This document shows, piece by piece, positions 43,480 through 52,726 of a stretch of 64,000 nucleotides of DNA (position 1 is its first letter; every line of letters begins with the position of its first letter). The position numbers and the translations under genes are program-made. Location of the stretch: NCBI GenBank assembly GCA_030680235.1, contig JAUXWQ010000030.1, positions 1 through 64,000 on the forward strand, given 5' to 3'. A model generated the notes under the pieces. The model was not told where the DNA came from. It searched no databases and worked only from the letters and a program-made list of their open reading frames with translations. This DNA comes from Coxiellaceae bacterium. GTDB lineage: Bacteria; Pseudomonadota; Gammaproteobacteria; Coxiellales; Coxiellaceae.

Positions 43480-44667
43480 CTAGATTTCAGCGAGAACTTG
43501 CTTTTTAGAGGCAGTGTTGTCATGAGGTATTTTGCTTAAAATAAATTGCGTAATACGTTCAGATGCTTTTCCATCGCCATAAGGATTAGCAATTGTGGAT
43601 ATTTTTTCATAGCGAGTTGCATCCGACATTAAGGATTCTGTTTCGACAACAATCTTGTCGGTGTCTGTGCCGGTTAAAATAACAACGCCTGCTGCAACGC
43701 CTTCAGGTCGTTCCGTGACTGATCTTGTCACTAGCACGGGTTTCCCAAAAGAAGGTGCTTCTTCTTGAACGCCGCCGGAATCTGAAATAATTAATGTTGC
43801 TTTATCCATTAAATAAACAAAGCTGTCATAGTCGACTGGTTCAATGAGGTGAATATTAGGAAGACAAGATAAGTTTTCATAAACAGGTTTTTGCACGTTT
43901 GGATTTAAGTGTACTGGATAAATAAAGTGCCAATCAGGATGTTGTGTTGCAAGTTGACGAAAAGCAGTGCAAATACGTAAAAATCCTTCTCCAAAATTTT
44001 CGCGTCGATGACCCGTGATCAAAATCATTTTTTTTTTGTGCACAAGGATATTTTGAATGGCGTCACTGAATAGGCTTAAATAGTTTTTTTTAGCATTTAC
44101 TTTTTCACGCATCCAAAATAGGGCGTCAATCACAGTATTTCCAGTGACAATAATATTTTCATCGGGAATATTTTCTTGCAATAGATTTTTTTTTGCGTTG
44201 AGCGTGGGGGCAAAATGAAACTCTGCAATACGTGAAATAACGGCGCGATTCATTTCTTCTGGAAAAGGCGCATATATATTATGTGTACGTAGTCCTGCTT
44301 CCACATGCGCCACAGGAATTTTTTCATAGAAGGCGGCTAGTGCAGCTGCCATTGCGGAAGTGGTATCGCCTTGAACTAAGACAAGATTGGGTTTATGTTG
44401 CTTTAGGATTATCTGCATTCCTTTAAGAACGCGCGTGGTAATGGCGCTTAGGTCTTGATTAGGAGACATGATATTTAAATCATGATCGGGTATGATTTCA
44501 AAAGACCGTAAAACACGATCGAGCATTTCACGGTGTTGTCCTGTAACGCAAACAATATGTTCAATGTCGTGTGTATGTTTTCTTAGTTCATGGACAATGG
44601 GCGCCATTTTAATGGCGGAAGGGCGTGTACATAAAACACTAAGGACCTTAATGGCAGCTGCATCCAT
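43480..44667 (-). CDS. wecB: UDP-N-acetylglucosamine 2-epimerase (non-hydrolysing)
   Basis: A 395-residue GT-B-fold epimerase. It interconverts UDP-GlcNAc and UDP-ManNAc. Seen are VLSVLCTRPSAIKMAPIVHE (usual GTRPEAIKMAP, here with Cys and Ser), LVLVQGDTTSAMAAALAAF, HVEAGLRT, PFPEEMNRAVISRIAEFHF, TGHRRENFGEGF and SDSGGVQEEAPSFGKPVLV. It supplies WecC. It is on the minus strand with the GT4 gene. The MITE-like copy B lies about 100 bases upstream of its start, in the divergent region with the dehydratase gene. Confidence 0.93.
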   Translation of the reverse strand: MDAAAIKVLSVLCTRPSAIKMAPIVHELRKHTHDIEHIVCVTGQHREMLDRVLRSFEIIPDHDLNIMSPNQDLSAITTRVLKGMQIILKQHKPNLVLVQGDTTSAMAAALAAFYEKIPVAHVEAGLRTHNIYAPFPEEMNRAVISRIAEFHFAPTLNAKKNLLQENIPDENIIVTGNTVIDALFWMREKVNAKKNYLSLFSDAIQNILVHKKKMILITGHRRENFGEGFLRICTAFRQLATQHPDWHFIYPVHLNPNVQKPVYENLSCLPNIHLIEPVDYDSFVYLMDKATLIISDSGGVQEEAPSFGKPVLVTRSVTERPEGVAAGVVILTGTDTDKIVVETESLMSDATRYEKISTIANPYGDGKASERITQFILSKIPHDNTASKKQVLAEI

Positions 44668-44766
44668 GCGAAAATACCTTGCAATGTAAGTTGGTAGAAA
44701 CTTACGTTATCAGTAAGCAATAGTATGTTACCTATCAAAGGGGAGTCAACATTTTTAACGAGTTGC

Positions 44767-44941
44767 CAGGAGTTCCCACTGAAGCCCATTCTTTTCATGT
44801 TTGGGTGAGGTTGGACGATAATTTGTTTCGAAAATACTCACATGCTAACGTGTATGTGCCGCTTTTCTCAACAAATTATCGTCCAGCCTCACCTCAAATT
44901 TGAAAAGTCGTGGTTTTCCAAATATTCAGCGGGAACTACTG
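44767..44941. mobile_element. MITE-like palindromic element, family 1 (copy B)
   Basis: A 175-bp non-coding element with ends CAGGAGTTCCCACTGAA and the inverted TTCAGCGGGAACTACTG. Inner arms GGACGATAATTTGTT and AACAAATTATCGTCC pair around CTCACATGCTAACGTGTATG. It is flanked by a 9-bp direct repeat ACGAGTTGC (44758-44766 and 44942-44950). Copy A at 12873 shares ends, layout and the TTTGTTTCGAAAAT arm. It lies between divergent wecB and the WbpM-like gene. Confidence 0.88.
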
Positions 44942-45021
44942 ACGAGTTGCTTCTGAAAGTAGCTATTTGAATCATTTATAATTGAGGTGTATTGTTCTCG
45001 CAAAATATAAGGAACATTTTC

Positions 45022-46902
45022 ATGGATAGAATTAAGAATTTTATAATCAATGCAAGATTACTTGTATTTGTGCATGATATTATTATGGTTGGGCTCGCAT
45101 GGATGAGCGCCTATCTTGTTCGTCAGAATTTAATGTTTATTCCAGATCAGTTTCTTAAACAGTCTGTTTCATTGTTGCCGATCATAGTGCTCATACAAAC
45201 GAGTTCCTTTATCTTGTTTGGGCTATATCGAGGCATGTGGCGTTTTGCATCTATCCCTGATTTGATGCGAATTGTAAAATCTATCTTGCTTGGTGTGATT
45301 ATATTTCTTCTTTACACCTATTTTATTTCTGATTTTAAAGTCATTCCCCGCTCTATTCCCTTACTCTACGCTGTTTTCCTGATGATTTTTTTATCTTTTG
45401 GACGATTAATGGTGCGTTTGTATAAAGAACCACGGTATTACGCCGATCCTAACAACGTTAAGCGCGTATTGATTGTTGGTTCTGGTATGGAAGCAGAAAA
45501 ATTAATTCGAGAAATTATTTCAACCAAGCAGTTACACTATCAGCCTGTCGGAATTGTTGATAAAGACAAGTCAAAACGTCACACAGAAATTCATGGTATA
45601 CGTATTCTGGGAGATTTTCAAAGCATTGAAAAAATTGTTTTACAAAATGAGATCGATCTTATTTTTATCGCTGTTAGCAATGCATCAGCAAAAGAAATGG
45701 ATGTTATTTTAAGGGCATGTCAATCTTCAAAAGTGCCTTTTCGCATTATTCCAAGCCTGGGTGAACAGCTTCGACAGTCTAAGCTGCTTCACACATTACG
45801 TGAAGTAAGTTTAGACGATTTGCTCGGTCGCGAGACTTATCAAGTAGACACTAAAGCTTTTGAGCATGCAATCAAATATAAAAAAATAGTGGTCACTGGA
45901 GGGGGTGGCTCTATTGGATCAGAATTATGTCGTCAAATTGCAAGTTTATATCCGTCAGAATTACTGATTATAGATCATAGTGAGTCAAATTTATATCATG
46001 TTGATTTGATGTTAAGAGAAAACTTCCCATCGCTGAAGTTAACAATCGCTTTAATGGATATCACAAAATTAGCTTTACTAGCGACATTTTTTGAAAAACA
46101 TCGGCCAGAGATTGTATTTCATGCGGCAGCCTATAAGCATGTGCCTATGCTTGAAAATCAGTTATTAATTGCTGTTTATAATAATGTCATTGGTAGTAAA
46201 AATGTAGTAGATATGGCGGTAAAATATAAAGCAGAGGTCTTTGTTCAAGTCTCCACAGATAAGGCGGTCAATCCAACAAACATTATGGGATTAACAAAAC
46301 GTGTTGCAGAAATATATGCTCAGCATCAATCCTCACATGATACTAAAATTATTACGGTCAGATTTGGCAATGTATTGGGTTCGGTCGGTAGTGTTGTTCC
46401 CTTGTTTAAAAGACAATTAGAACGTGGCGGACCGCTTACGATCACACATCCTGATATTACACGGTATTTTATGACGATTCCTGAAGCTTCCCGTTTGATT
46501 TTACAAGCGATGGTGATGGGTGAAGGCGGTGAAATTTTTGTCTTGGATATGGGAAAATCTGTCAAAATTAGAGAGTTGGCTGAGCGCATAATTTTCCTTG
46601 CAGGAAAAAAACTCGATGAGGATATTAAAATTGTTTATACAGGCTTAAGGCCAGGTGAAAAACTGTATGAGGAGTTATTTTACAGTCGAGAAAATGTAAT
46701 TAATACAAAACATCAAAAAATATTTTTAGCTGAAAATGTGCGGCACACTGTTGATGTGGGCACTATTTTTTCTGACATCATGCTTGCGTGTGAAGGTCGG
46801 GACGAAAATAAGATTTTGGCGATGTTAATAAGATTGGTTCCTGAGTATGCTAAAGCAGAATTGGATGTAACTATAAAGAGACAAGAGGAAATGCTTGTGT
46901 AA
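45022..46902 (+). CDS. WbpM/FlaA1-type nucleotide-sugar 4,6-dehydratase (membrane-bound)
   Basis: A 626-residue protein. Four N-terminal membrane helices (residues about 10-125) are followed by a CoA-binding-like domain (VKRVLIVGSGMEAEKLIREI). A C-terminal SDR domain from about residue 290 has VTGGGGSIGSELCRQIASLY, VFHAAAYKHVPMLE and VSTDKAVNPTNIMGLTKR. The Met-x3-Lys in place of Tyr-x3-Lys is normal for this long group. It makes UDP-4-keto-6-deoxy-HexNAc for the rare sugars of the cluster. A TTG at 44992 is possible; AAGGA before the ATG at 45022 is better. Confidence 0.92.
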   Translation: MDRIKNFIINARLLVFVHDIIMVGLAWMSAYLVRQNLMFIPDQFLKQSVSLLPIIVLIQTSSFILFGLYRGMWRFASIPDLMRIVKSILLGVIIFLLYTYFISDFKVIPRSIPLLYAVFLMIFLSFGRLMVRLYKEPRYYADPNNVKRVLIVGSGMEAEKLIREIISTKQLHYQPVGIVDKDKSKRHTEIHGIRILGDFQSIEKIVLQNEIDLIFIAVSNASAKEMDVILRACQSSKVPFRIIPSLGEQLRQSKLLHTLREVSLDDLLGRETYQVDTKAFEHAIKYKKIVVTGGGGSIGSELCRQIASLYPSELLIIDHSESNLYHVDLMLRENFPSLKLTIALMDITKLALLATFFEKHRPEIVFHAAAYKHVPMLENQLLIAVYNNVIGSKNVVDMAVKYKAEVFVQVSTDKAVNPTNIMGLTKRVAEIYAQHQSSHDTKIITVRFGNVLGSVGSVVPLFKRQLERGGPLTITHPDITRYFMTIPEASRLILQAMVMGEGGEIFVLDMGKSVKIRELAERIIFLAGKKLDEDIKIVYTGLRPGEKLYEELFYSRENVINTKHQKIFLAENVRHTVDVGTIFSDIMLACEGRDENKILAMLIRLVPEYAKAELDVTIKRQEEMLV

Positions 46903-46904
46903 TT

Positions 46905-47028
46905 GTAACTACTCACTTCGTTAGAAAGAAACGCCGCTGTTGGGGGCTTTTCCGCGAAAAATTAAAACAAAAAATCACCTCAGCATTGACATTTTTCATT
47001 GCTTATACGACGAGGGGCAAGTAGTTAT
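46905..47028. mobile_element. MITE-like element, family 2 (copy D)
   Basis: A 124-bp non-coding element starting GTAACTACTCACTTCG and ending GGGCAAGTAGTTAT, so its ends are inverted repeats. It is flanked by the exact 8-bp repeat GTGTAATT (46897-46904 and 47029-47036). The left copy includes the stop codon of the WbpM-like gene. The body is near-identical, on the opposite strand, to the copy at 54892-55001. Confidence 0.88.
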
Positions 47029-47067
47029 GTGTAATTTATCGTATCAAAAATTTTTGGGGAAAAGCTT

Positions 47068-48273
47068 GTGAACAAAAAAAGAAATATTGCTGTTATCACG
47101 GGCACACGTGCTGAGTATGGCTTGTTGCGTAATTTATTGAAAGAAATTCAATCGGATTTTTTCCTGAAACTTCAGCTTATTGTGACCGGGATGCATTTAT
47201 CACCTGAGTTTGATCTAACCTATCAATTAATTGAGAATGATGGCTTTTTAATTGATGCAAAGATTGAGATGCTTTTATCGAGTGATACTTCAGTCGGTAT
47301 TGCGAAGTCTGTTGGCATAGGCGTGCTTGGATTTTCGGATTGTTTTGAACGTTTAAAGCCTGATTTAATTGTTGTCCTAGGCGATCGATTTGAAATATTA
47401 GCGGCCGTACAAACCGCAATGATAATGAAAATTCCTGTTGCGCATCTTCATGGTGGGGAATTAACGCAAGGGGCGATTGATGACAGCATTCGTCATGCTA
47501 TTACAAAAATGTCACATCTGCATTTTACGGCAGCAGAAGTGTATCGAAATCGTGTGATTCAGCTTGGAGAGTCGCCGGATCGCGTGTTTAATGTGGGTGC
47601 ATTGGGCGTTGAAAGATTAAAAAAAAATATTTTATTGTCCAAAGAAGCGCTTGAGGAAATAGTAGACTTTCAATTTGGAACGCCTACTTTTTTAGTGACC
47701 TATCATCCAGCAACGCTATGTCTAGATAACATTCAAGAAGAGATGAAAGCTTTGTTTGATGCCTTGGACCAATTTCCACAATCAAAAATTATTTTTACAA
47801 AGGCAAATGCGGATGAAGCAGGGCGCTTTATTAATCAGGCAATAGATAATTACGTAATGAAAAATAATGGCCGTGTTAAGGCCTTTGTAAGCATGGGAGA
47901 TCTCAATTATCTGAGTGCTATGAAGCATGCTGATGCTGTAATAGGAAACTCATCAAGTGGTATTATTGAGACTCCCAGCTTACATAAGCCGACTGTTAAT
48001 ATTGGTAGACGTCAAGAAGGACGATTATTTGCAGATTCTGTCATTCAATGTGGTGTTAATATGGGCGATATACAGCAAGCGATTTTTAAGGCCGTATCAC
48101 TTGAATTTAGAAGGGTTGTGCAAAACACAATCTCACCTTATGATGCAGGGGATACGACAAATTTGATCGTTACTATTTTAAGAACAGTTAACTTAGAAAC
48201 GCTCACACAAAAGAAATTTTTTGATATCAAGGTTCAGGGATGTGACTATGAAAAAAACCTTTATCATTGCTGA
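47068..48273 (+). CDS. neuC: UDP-GlcNAc 2-epimerase, hydrolysing (NeuC/LegG type)
   Basis: A 401-residue hydrolysing epimerase that releases the free 2-epimerised hexosamine and starts nonulosonic-acid synthesis. Seen are NIAVITGTRAEYGLLRNLLK, VVLGDRFEILAAVQTAMI, AHLHGGELTQGAIDDSIRHA, ITKMSHLHFTA and GNSSSGIIETPSLHKPTVNI. The true substrate may be UDP-GlcNAc (sialic type) or a GDP/UDP diacetamido sugar (legionaminic type). GTG start. It overlaps the synthase gene by 26 bases, and NeuB, NeuD and PtmE-like genes follow. Confidence 0.9.
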   Translation: MNKKRNIAVITGTRAEYGLLRNLLKEIQSDFFLKLQLIVTGMHLSPEFDLTYQLIENDGFLIDAKIEMLLSSDTSVGIAKSVGIGVLGFSDCFERLKPDLIVVLGDRFEILAAVQTAMIMKIPVAHLHGGELTQGAIDDSIRHAITKMSHLHFTAAEVYRNRVIQLGESPDRVFNVGALGVERLKKNILLSKEALEEIVDFQFGTPTFLVTYHPATLCLDNIQEEMKALFDALDQFPQSKIIFTKANADEAGRFINQAIDNYVMKNNGRVKAFVSMGDLNYLSAMKHADAVIGNSSSGIIETPSLHKPTVNIGRRQEGRLFADSVIQCGVNMGDIQQAIFKAVSLEFRRVVQNTISPYDAGDTTNLIVTILRTVNLETLTQKKFFDIKVQGCDYEKNLYHC

Positions 48274-49324
48274 GGCTGGTGTCAACCACAATGGTGATCT
48301 GACATTAGCAAAACGGCTAATTGATGTTGCGGCAGATGCAGGCGCAAATGCCGTAAAATTTCAAACTTTTTCAGCAGATGCATTGGTGACAAAAACAGCG
48401 CCGAAGGCTGCTTATCAAATTTGTAATGCAAATACTACTGAATCTCAGTATGACATGTTAAAAAAACTGGAGTTGTCTCGAGAAAAGCATTTTTTCTTAA
48501 AGCAATATTGTGACGAAAAGAAAATTACTTTTTTTTCTACGCCTTTTGACCTCGATAGCGCGAATTTTCTATTACAGGACATGAAACTTTCCACAATTAA
48601 AATAGCCTCAGGTGAAATTACCAATGCGCTTTTGCTATTAAAGATTGCACGAGCACAGCCTAAGATTATTCTTTCGACAGGCATGGCAACTTTGGGTGAA
48701 ATTGAAGAAGCTTTAAGTATCATTGCTTTTGGACTTGTTGATGCTGCGCTACCGCCTTCAAAAAAAGCTTTTTTTTCGGCTTTTTCTTCGGAGTTGGGTC
48801 AACAAATGTTACGAGAAAAAGTAACCTTGTTACATTGCACATCCAATTACCCTGCGCAATTTCAAGATATTCATTTACGTGCAATGGATACACTTTCTTT
48901 TGCATTTGGTTTGCCCGTGGGGTATTCGGATCATTCTTTAGGAATCGCTGTTTCAATTGCGGCAGTTGCGCGCGGCGCTTGTGTGATAGAAAAACATTTT
49001 ACGCTAGATAAAAATTTGCCCGGACCTGATCATCAAGCATCTTTAGATCCTGTTGAATTGAAAAATATGATTTACGCTATTCGAGAGATTGAAGTCGCGC
49101 TAGGAAATACGACTAAGGCACCAACAGGTGCGGAATGTGAAACAAAAAATGTGGCGCGAAAAAGCCTCATTGCTGCAAACACAATTTTACCCGGTGAAAA
49201 ATTCACAGCTCAAACTATCACTGTAAAGCGACCTGGCATGGGTATTTCCGCTATTCATTATTGGGATTATTTAGATAAAAAGGCCTCAAGAAAATATGAG
49301 GCAGGTGATCTTATTTATGAATAA
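48248..49324 (+). CDS. neuB: Nonulosonic-acid synthase (NeuB/LegI type)
   Basis: A 358-residue enzyme that condenses phosphoenolpyruvate with ManNAc or a diacetamido hexose. Seen are FIIAEAGVNHNGDLTLAKRL, DAGANAVKFQTFSADALVTK, IKIASGEITN, LHCTSNYPAQF, PVGYSDHSLGIAVSIAAVAR and the SAF-type C-terminal antifreeze-like domain with VKRPGMGISAIHYWDYL. Its role is the key step to sialic or legionaminic acid. It overlaps the neuC-like gene and the acetyltransferase start (ATGAATAA). Sialic versus legionaminic is not settled by this gene alone. Confidence 0.93.
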   Translation: MKKTFIIAEAGVNHNGDLTLAKRLIDVAADAGANAVKFQTFSADALVTKTAPKAAYQICNANTTESQYDMLKKLELSREKHFFLKQYCDEKKITFFSTPFDLDSANFLLQDMKLSTIKIASGEITNALLLLKIARAQPKIILSTGMATLGEIEEALSIIAFGLVDAALPPSKKAFFSAFSSELGQQMLREKVTLLHCTSNYPAQFQDIHLRAMDTLSFAFGLPVGYSDHSLGIAVSIAAVARGACVIEKHFTLDKNLPGPDHQASLDPVELKNMIYAIREIEVALGNTTKAPTGAECETKNVARKSLIAANTILPGEKFTAQTITVKRPGMGISAIHYWDYLDKKASRKYEAGDLIYE

Positions 49325-49940
49325 ACCCCTCTATATTTTAGGTGCTGGTGGTCATGCAAAAGTCTTATTAGAAGCCTTAGGAAACAATATAACTGGTTTT
49401 TTAGAAATTGACTTAGACTTAATTGGCAAAAAATATGTAGATAAAACTGTTTTTTTACAAGAAGCAATTTTAAAAAAACAGGCGCCTAACAAAATTATGC
49501 TTGTTAATGGTTTGGGTTCTGTTGGATTGCCGATATTACGAAGAAGACAATATGAAGAATGTAAAGAGAAGGGATATCAGTTTTTATCTGTTTTCCATCG
49601 CACCAGTTATTTTTCAGAGGATGTGGTCTTTGGTGAAGGCTCACAACTATTACCGCGATCTGTGGTTTTAACAGGGTCAAAAATAGGTGCAAATACTATT
49701 ATTAACACTTCTTCATCGATTGATCATGACTGTATTATAGGTGCGCATGTGCATATTGCGCCAGGCTGTGTTTTGTCAGGCAATGTTAGCATTGGAAATG
49801 GGTGTCATATCGGTACAGGCGCAAAGATTATTCAGGGTGTTAGTGTTGGAGAGAATGTATTAATTGCAGCAGGCGCAGTAGTGATTCACGATATACCAGC
49901 AAATAGCCGCGTTGCAGGCGTGCCAGCAGTAGTTTTTTAA
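49317..49940 (+). CDS. NeuD-family sugar O-/N-acetyltransferase
   Basis: A 207-residue protein. The N-terminal Rossmann-like part (PLYILGAGGHAKVLLEALGN) is followed by left-handed beta-helix repeats (INTSSSIDHDCIIGAHVHIA; GNVSIGNGCHIGTGAKIIQG). The end is NSRVAGVPAVVF. The family acetylates nonulosonic acids or their precursors (NeuD, PglD, LegH). The start at 49317 overlaps the synthase stop. It is 8 bases before the nucleotidyltransferase gene. Confidence 0.9.
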   Translation: MNKPLYILGAGGHAKVLLEALGNNITGFLEIDLDLIGKKYVDKTVFLQEAILKKQAPNKIMLVNGLGSVGLPILRRRQYEECKEKGYQFLSVFHRTSYFSEDVVFGEGSQLLPRSVVLTGSKIGANTIINTSSSIDHDCIIGAHVHIAPGCVLSGNVSIGNGCHIGTGAKIIQGVSVGENVLIAAGAVVIHDIPANSRVAGVPAVVF

Positions 49941-49948
49941 GGATGATC

Positions 49949-51019
49949 ATGGATAAAAACGCATGGAAAGACGTTCTTGTGTCGCCAGAAATGACGGTGA
50001 TTGCAACGCTAGAAAGCATTTCAAAATCAGCGCTTCAAATCGCGCTTGTGGTTGATGAAAAACAATGTTTGCTGGGTGTCGTGACAGATGGTGATGTGCG
50101 TCGCCACTTGTTGTCTCAAGGAAAATTAGATGAGCCTGTCTTGCGGATAATGAATAAGAATCCAGCGGTTGGGACTCTTGCAGATACCAAAGAATATCTG
50201 TTAATAAAAATGAAAAATAAAAATATTTTACATCTTCCGATTGTGGATGATAATCGCAGGGTCATTGGGCTTGAACTTTTTTCATGCTTAACTAACAAAA
50301 ACAAACGAGAAAATTGGGTTATTTTTATGGCGGGAGGATTAGGTACTCGCCTTCATCCTTTAACATTAGATTATCCAAAGCCATTGGTTAAAATTTGGAA
50401 TAAAACAATTTTAGAGCTTTTATTAGAAAATTTTATTCAAAATGGATTTTATCGTTTTTATTTTTCGGTGAATTATAAAGCGCAAATGATTGAAGCGTAT
50501 TTTGGAAATGGTGAGCGGTGGGGGGTGGAAATTCGTTATTTACATGAAGAACGCGCATCGGGAACAATTGGTAGTTTACAGTTACTACAAGAAAAACCTG
50601 AGCAATCGTTTTTTGTTTTGAATGCAGATATTGTGACTAACCTCAATTTCTCTTGCATCCTTGATTTTCATAAAAATAATAATCAAAACCCAATAGCCAC
50701 GATGTGTGTGCGTCAATATGATAATAGAATACCTTATGGCGTAGTGAAGGTTGATGATCGATATCATTACTTGCTAGATATTGAAGAAAAACCTATAAGA
50801 AGCTATTTTATCAATGCAGGTATTTATATTTTAGAGCCGACCATTTTAGAGTGTTTTCCCAAAAATCAAGAGTATCTCGACATGCCAAATTTATTATTGC
50901 ATTTGGTCGGGCAAAAAAAATGTGTTTCAACTTTTCCTATTCAAGAATATTGGTTGGATATTGGATCTCATGAAAACTTAATGCAAGCAACAAATGATTA
51001 TCAAAGGATATTTGTATGA
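49949..51019 (+). CDS. CBS-domain nucleotidyltransferase (PtmE-like)
   Basis: A 356-residue protein. The N-terminal ~115 residues are a CBS pair (QIALVVDEKQCLLGVVTDGD; ILHLPIVDDNRRVIG). Next is a sugar-phosphate nucleotidyltransferase with FMAGGLGTRLHPLTLDYPKP and NADIVTNLNFSCILDFH. This matches PtmE, the enzyme that makes GDP-GlcN in the Campylobacter legionaminic-acid route. It points to a GDP-linked, legionaminic-type pathway rather than plain sialic acid. A second ATG at 49943 is two codons earlier; AAGGA fits 49949. Confidence 0.82.
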   Translation: MDKNAWKDVLVSPEMTVIATLESISKSALQIALVVDEKQCLLGVVTDGDVRRHLLSQGKLDEPVLRIMNKNPAVGTLADTKEYLLIKMKNKNILHLPIVDDNRRVIGLELFSCLTNKNKRENWVIFMAGGLGTRLHPLTLDYPKPLVKIWNKTILELLLENFIQNGFYRFYFSVNYKAQMIEAYFGNGERWGVEIRYLHEERASGTIGSLQLLQEKPEQSFFVLNADIVTNLNFSCILDFHKNNNQNPIATMCVRQYDNRIPYGVVKVDDRYHYLLDIEEKPIRSYFINAGIYILEPTILECFPKNQEYLDMPNLLLHLVGQKKCVSTFPIQEYWLDIGSHENLMQATNDYQRIFV

Positions 51020-51978
51020 TGGCTTGGCGAGATAATTTAAGTTCAAGTGAATGGGATACGCAATTAGCGAAAATGGGTGGGCATCCGTTACAGTCAGCCT
51101 TGTGGGGTGACGCAAGAATAAAATTTGAAGGCATTATTGATCAGCGTTTGGCCTTATATGATAAAGAAAATATAGTGGCACTTGTTCGCGCTGAAATGCG
51201 AGGCCTTAAATTATTGTTTACATTAATATGGATTCCACAGGGGCCAGCGCTTTCTCCCGATGTAGATTGTCATTTAATTTACAAAAAAATTAGTGATAAA
51301 CTTAAAAAGAATGCAAATGTAGTTTGTGCCACTTATCCATGGGCTGTAAAAAACACTGAAGGGATGGGTTCACGTAAAACCATTTGGATAGATTTAAAAA
51401 AAGGTAAAGAAAAGTTATGGGCTGATTTAGATAGTCAGTGGCGTTATGGCGTCCGTCGTGCAGAAAGAGAGGGAGCAATAGCGTATATTGCACAAGATGA
51501 ACAGGAACTTGAGGTGTTTTATCATTTGTGCCAGCAAGTCTCTCAAAATAAAAAATTTCAATTCAATGTATCGATTGATTTTATGCGATTTTTATTAAAA
51601 AACGGGAATGACAGTGGCGTGAGTGCAAAATTATTTGTGACTAAATATCAGAATGATATTGCGGCAGGAGCGCTTATTTTAAAGGTAGGTAAGCATATAC
51701 ACTATATGTGGGGTGCTGTTGATAGACGCTACAGCAAGGTACGTGTTGGTGAATTTATTCAATGGGCAGTTATCAATTGGGCTTGCGATCAAGGCTGTGA
51801 GCGTTACGATTTGGAAGGAATAGATGAAAATGCAAATCCAGGAACCGCGGCTTTTAAGAAGAAAATGGGGGGAGAAGAAATAGTCTTTCCATCTGCGGAT
51901 GTGGTGAATATTGGCTTTCGTGGAAAAATTATTGCGTCCTTTATCAAGAAAAAGCTTGGGGTTGTTGAAGCCATATAA
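51016..51978 (+). CDS. FemAB/GNAT-like acyltransferase
   Basis: A 320-residue protein of the FemAB/BioF2-like GNAT group. These proteins add amino acids or acyl groups to glycans or cell-wall lipids. Seen are a GNAT-like RRAEREGAIAYIAQDEQELE and IAAGALILKVGKHIHYMWGA. There follow RYSKVRVGEFIQWAVINWAC and the family-typical YDLEGIDENANPGTAAFKK. It starts in an ATGA overlap with the PtmE-like gene, so it belongs to the nonulosonate operon and may modify the sugar. No partner tRNA-binding part was recognised. Confidence 0.78.
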   Translation: MMAWRDNLSSSEWDTQLAKMGGHPLQSALWGDARIKFEGIIDQRLALYDKENIVALVRAEMRGLKLLFTLIWIPQGPALSPDVDCHLIYKKISDKLKKNANVVCATYPWAVKNTEGMGSRKTIWIDLKKGKEKLWADLDSQWRYGVRRAEREGAIAYIAQDEQELEVFYHLCQQVSQNKKFQFNVSIDFMRFLLKNGNDSGVSAKLFVTKYQNDIAAGALILKVGKHIHYMWGAVDRRYSKVRVGEFIQWAVINWACDQGCERYDLEGIDENANPGTAAFKKKMGGEEIVFPSADVVNIGFRGKIIASFIKKKLGVVEAI

Positions 51979-52034
51979 GTTTTATTATAGTTCTTCGACC
52001 TTTATCTTTATTGTCCAATTAGCAGTATGCGCTA

Positions 52035-52709
52035 GTGCATCAATCAAGGAGACTTGTTATTAATACTCAATATTTTTTACATGGTATAAAAGTAATGTTT
52101 GTAAGACCTAAACGTTTACTTAAGGTGCTAAAAAATCTGTTTTATGATTTGAAATATACTCGTTCTTTTTTGGGTGTTCCATTAAATAATCAAAATGATA
52201 TAGCCGGGTTCACACAAACAACAAGCACTGAATACACTGTTTTAGAAGAACTATTTTCTAATATCAGTATAGCAGCGCGTGATGTTATTGTTGATGTTGG
52301 TTGTGGTAAGGGAAGGGTATTGGCATGGCTGATGCATAAAAAGATTCAAAATAAAGTGATTGGTGTTGAAGTTGACCTATCTGTTGCAAGTGAAACAAAA
52401 GAAAGGATGCAACATTACAAGCAAATTGAAATATTAACTGGAGATATAACTGAAGAAGCATTCCCCCTAGAGGGTACGATTTTTTATTTATTTAACCCAT
52501 TCAGTGAACTCGTAATGCGAAAATTCATAGAAAGAATTGAAAATCATTTATTAGAAGGAGGAGATTTGGTAACAAATCGGTTTTTAATAGTTTATTACAA
52601 TTGCGCTCATTTGAACGCATTCGAAGAAAATCCCATTTGGAAAATTAAAAAATGCGGTGATTTTGATGGGTTGCCGGCAGCTATTATTTCAGCTGAATTT
52701 TCACGATAA
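52035..52709 (+). CDS. Class I SAM-dependent methyltransferase
   Basis: A 224-residue enzyme with clear motif I (VIVDVGCGKGRVLAWLMHKK), a motif II acidic residue (VIGVEVDLS) and LEGGDLVTNRFLIVYYN. It transfers a methyl group, probably to a sugar or lipid in this locus. The start is unsure: GTG at 52035 has no good ribosome site. AAGGAG at 52046 leads to no standard start at the right spacing, and ATG 52095 is the next choice. It lies 56 bases after the FemAB-like gene. Confidence 0.82.
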   Translation: MHQSRRLVINTQYFLHGIKVMFVRPKRLLKVLKNLFYDLKYTRSFLGVPLNNQNDIAGFTQTTSTEYTVLEELFSNISIAARDVIVDVGCGKGRVLAWLMHKKIQNKVIGVEVDLSVASETKERMQHYKQIEILTGDITEEAFPLEGTIFYLFNPFSELVMRKFIERIENHLLEGGDLVTNRFLIVYYNCAHLNAFEENPIWKIKKCGDFDGLPAAIISAEFSR

Positions 52710-52726
52710 TTTAACGTGGAAGCAAT

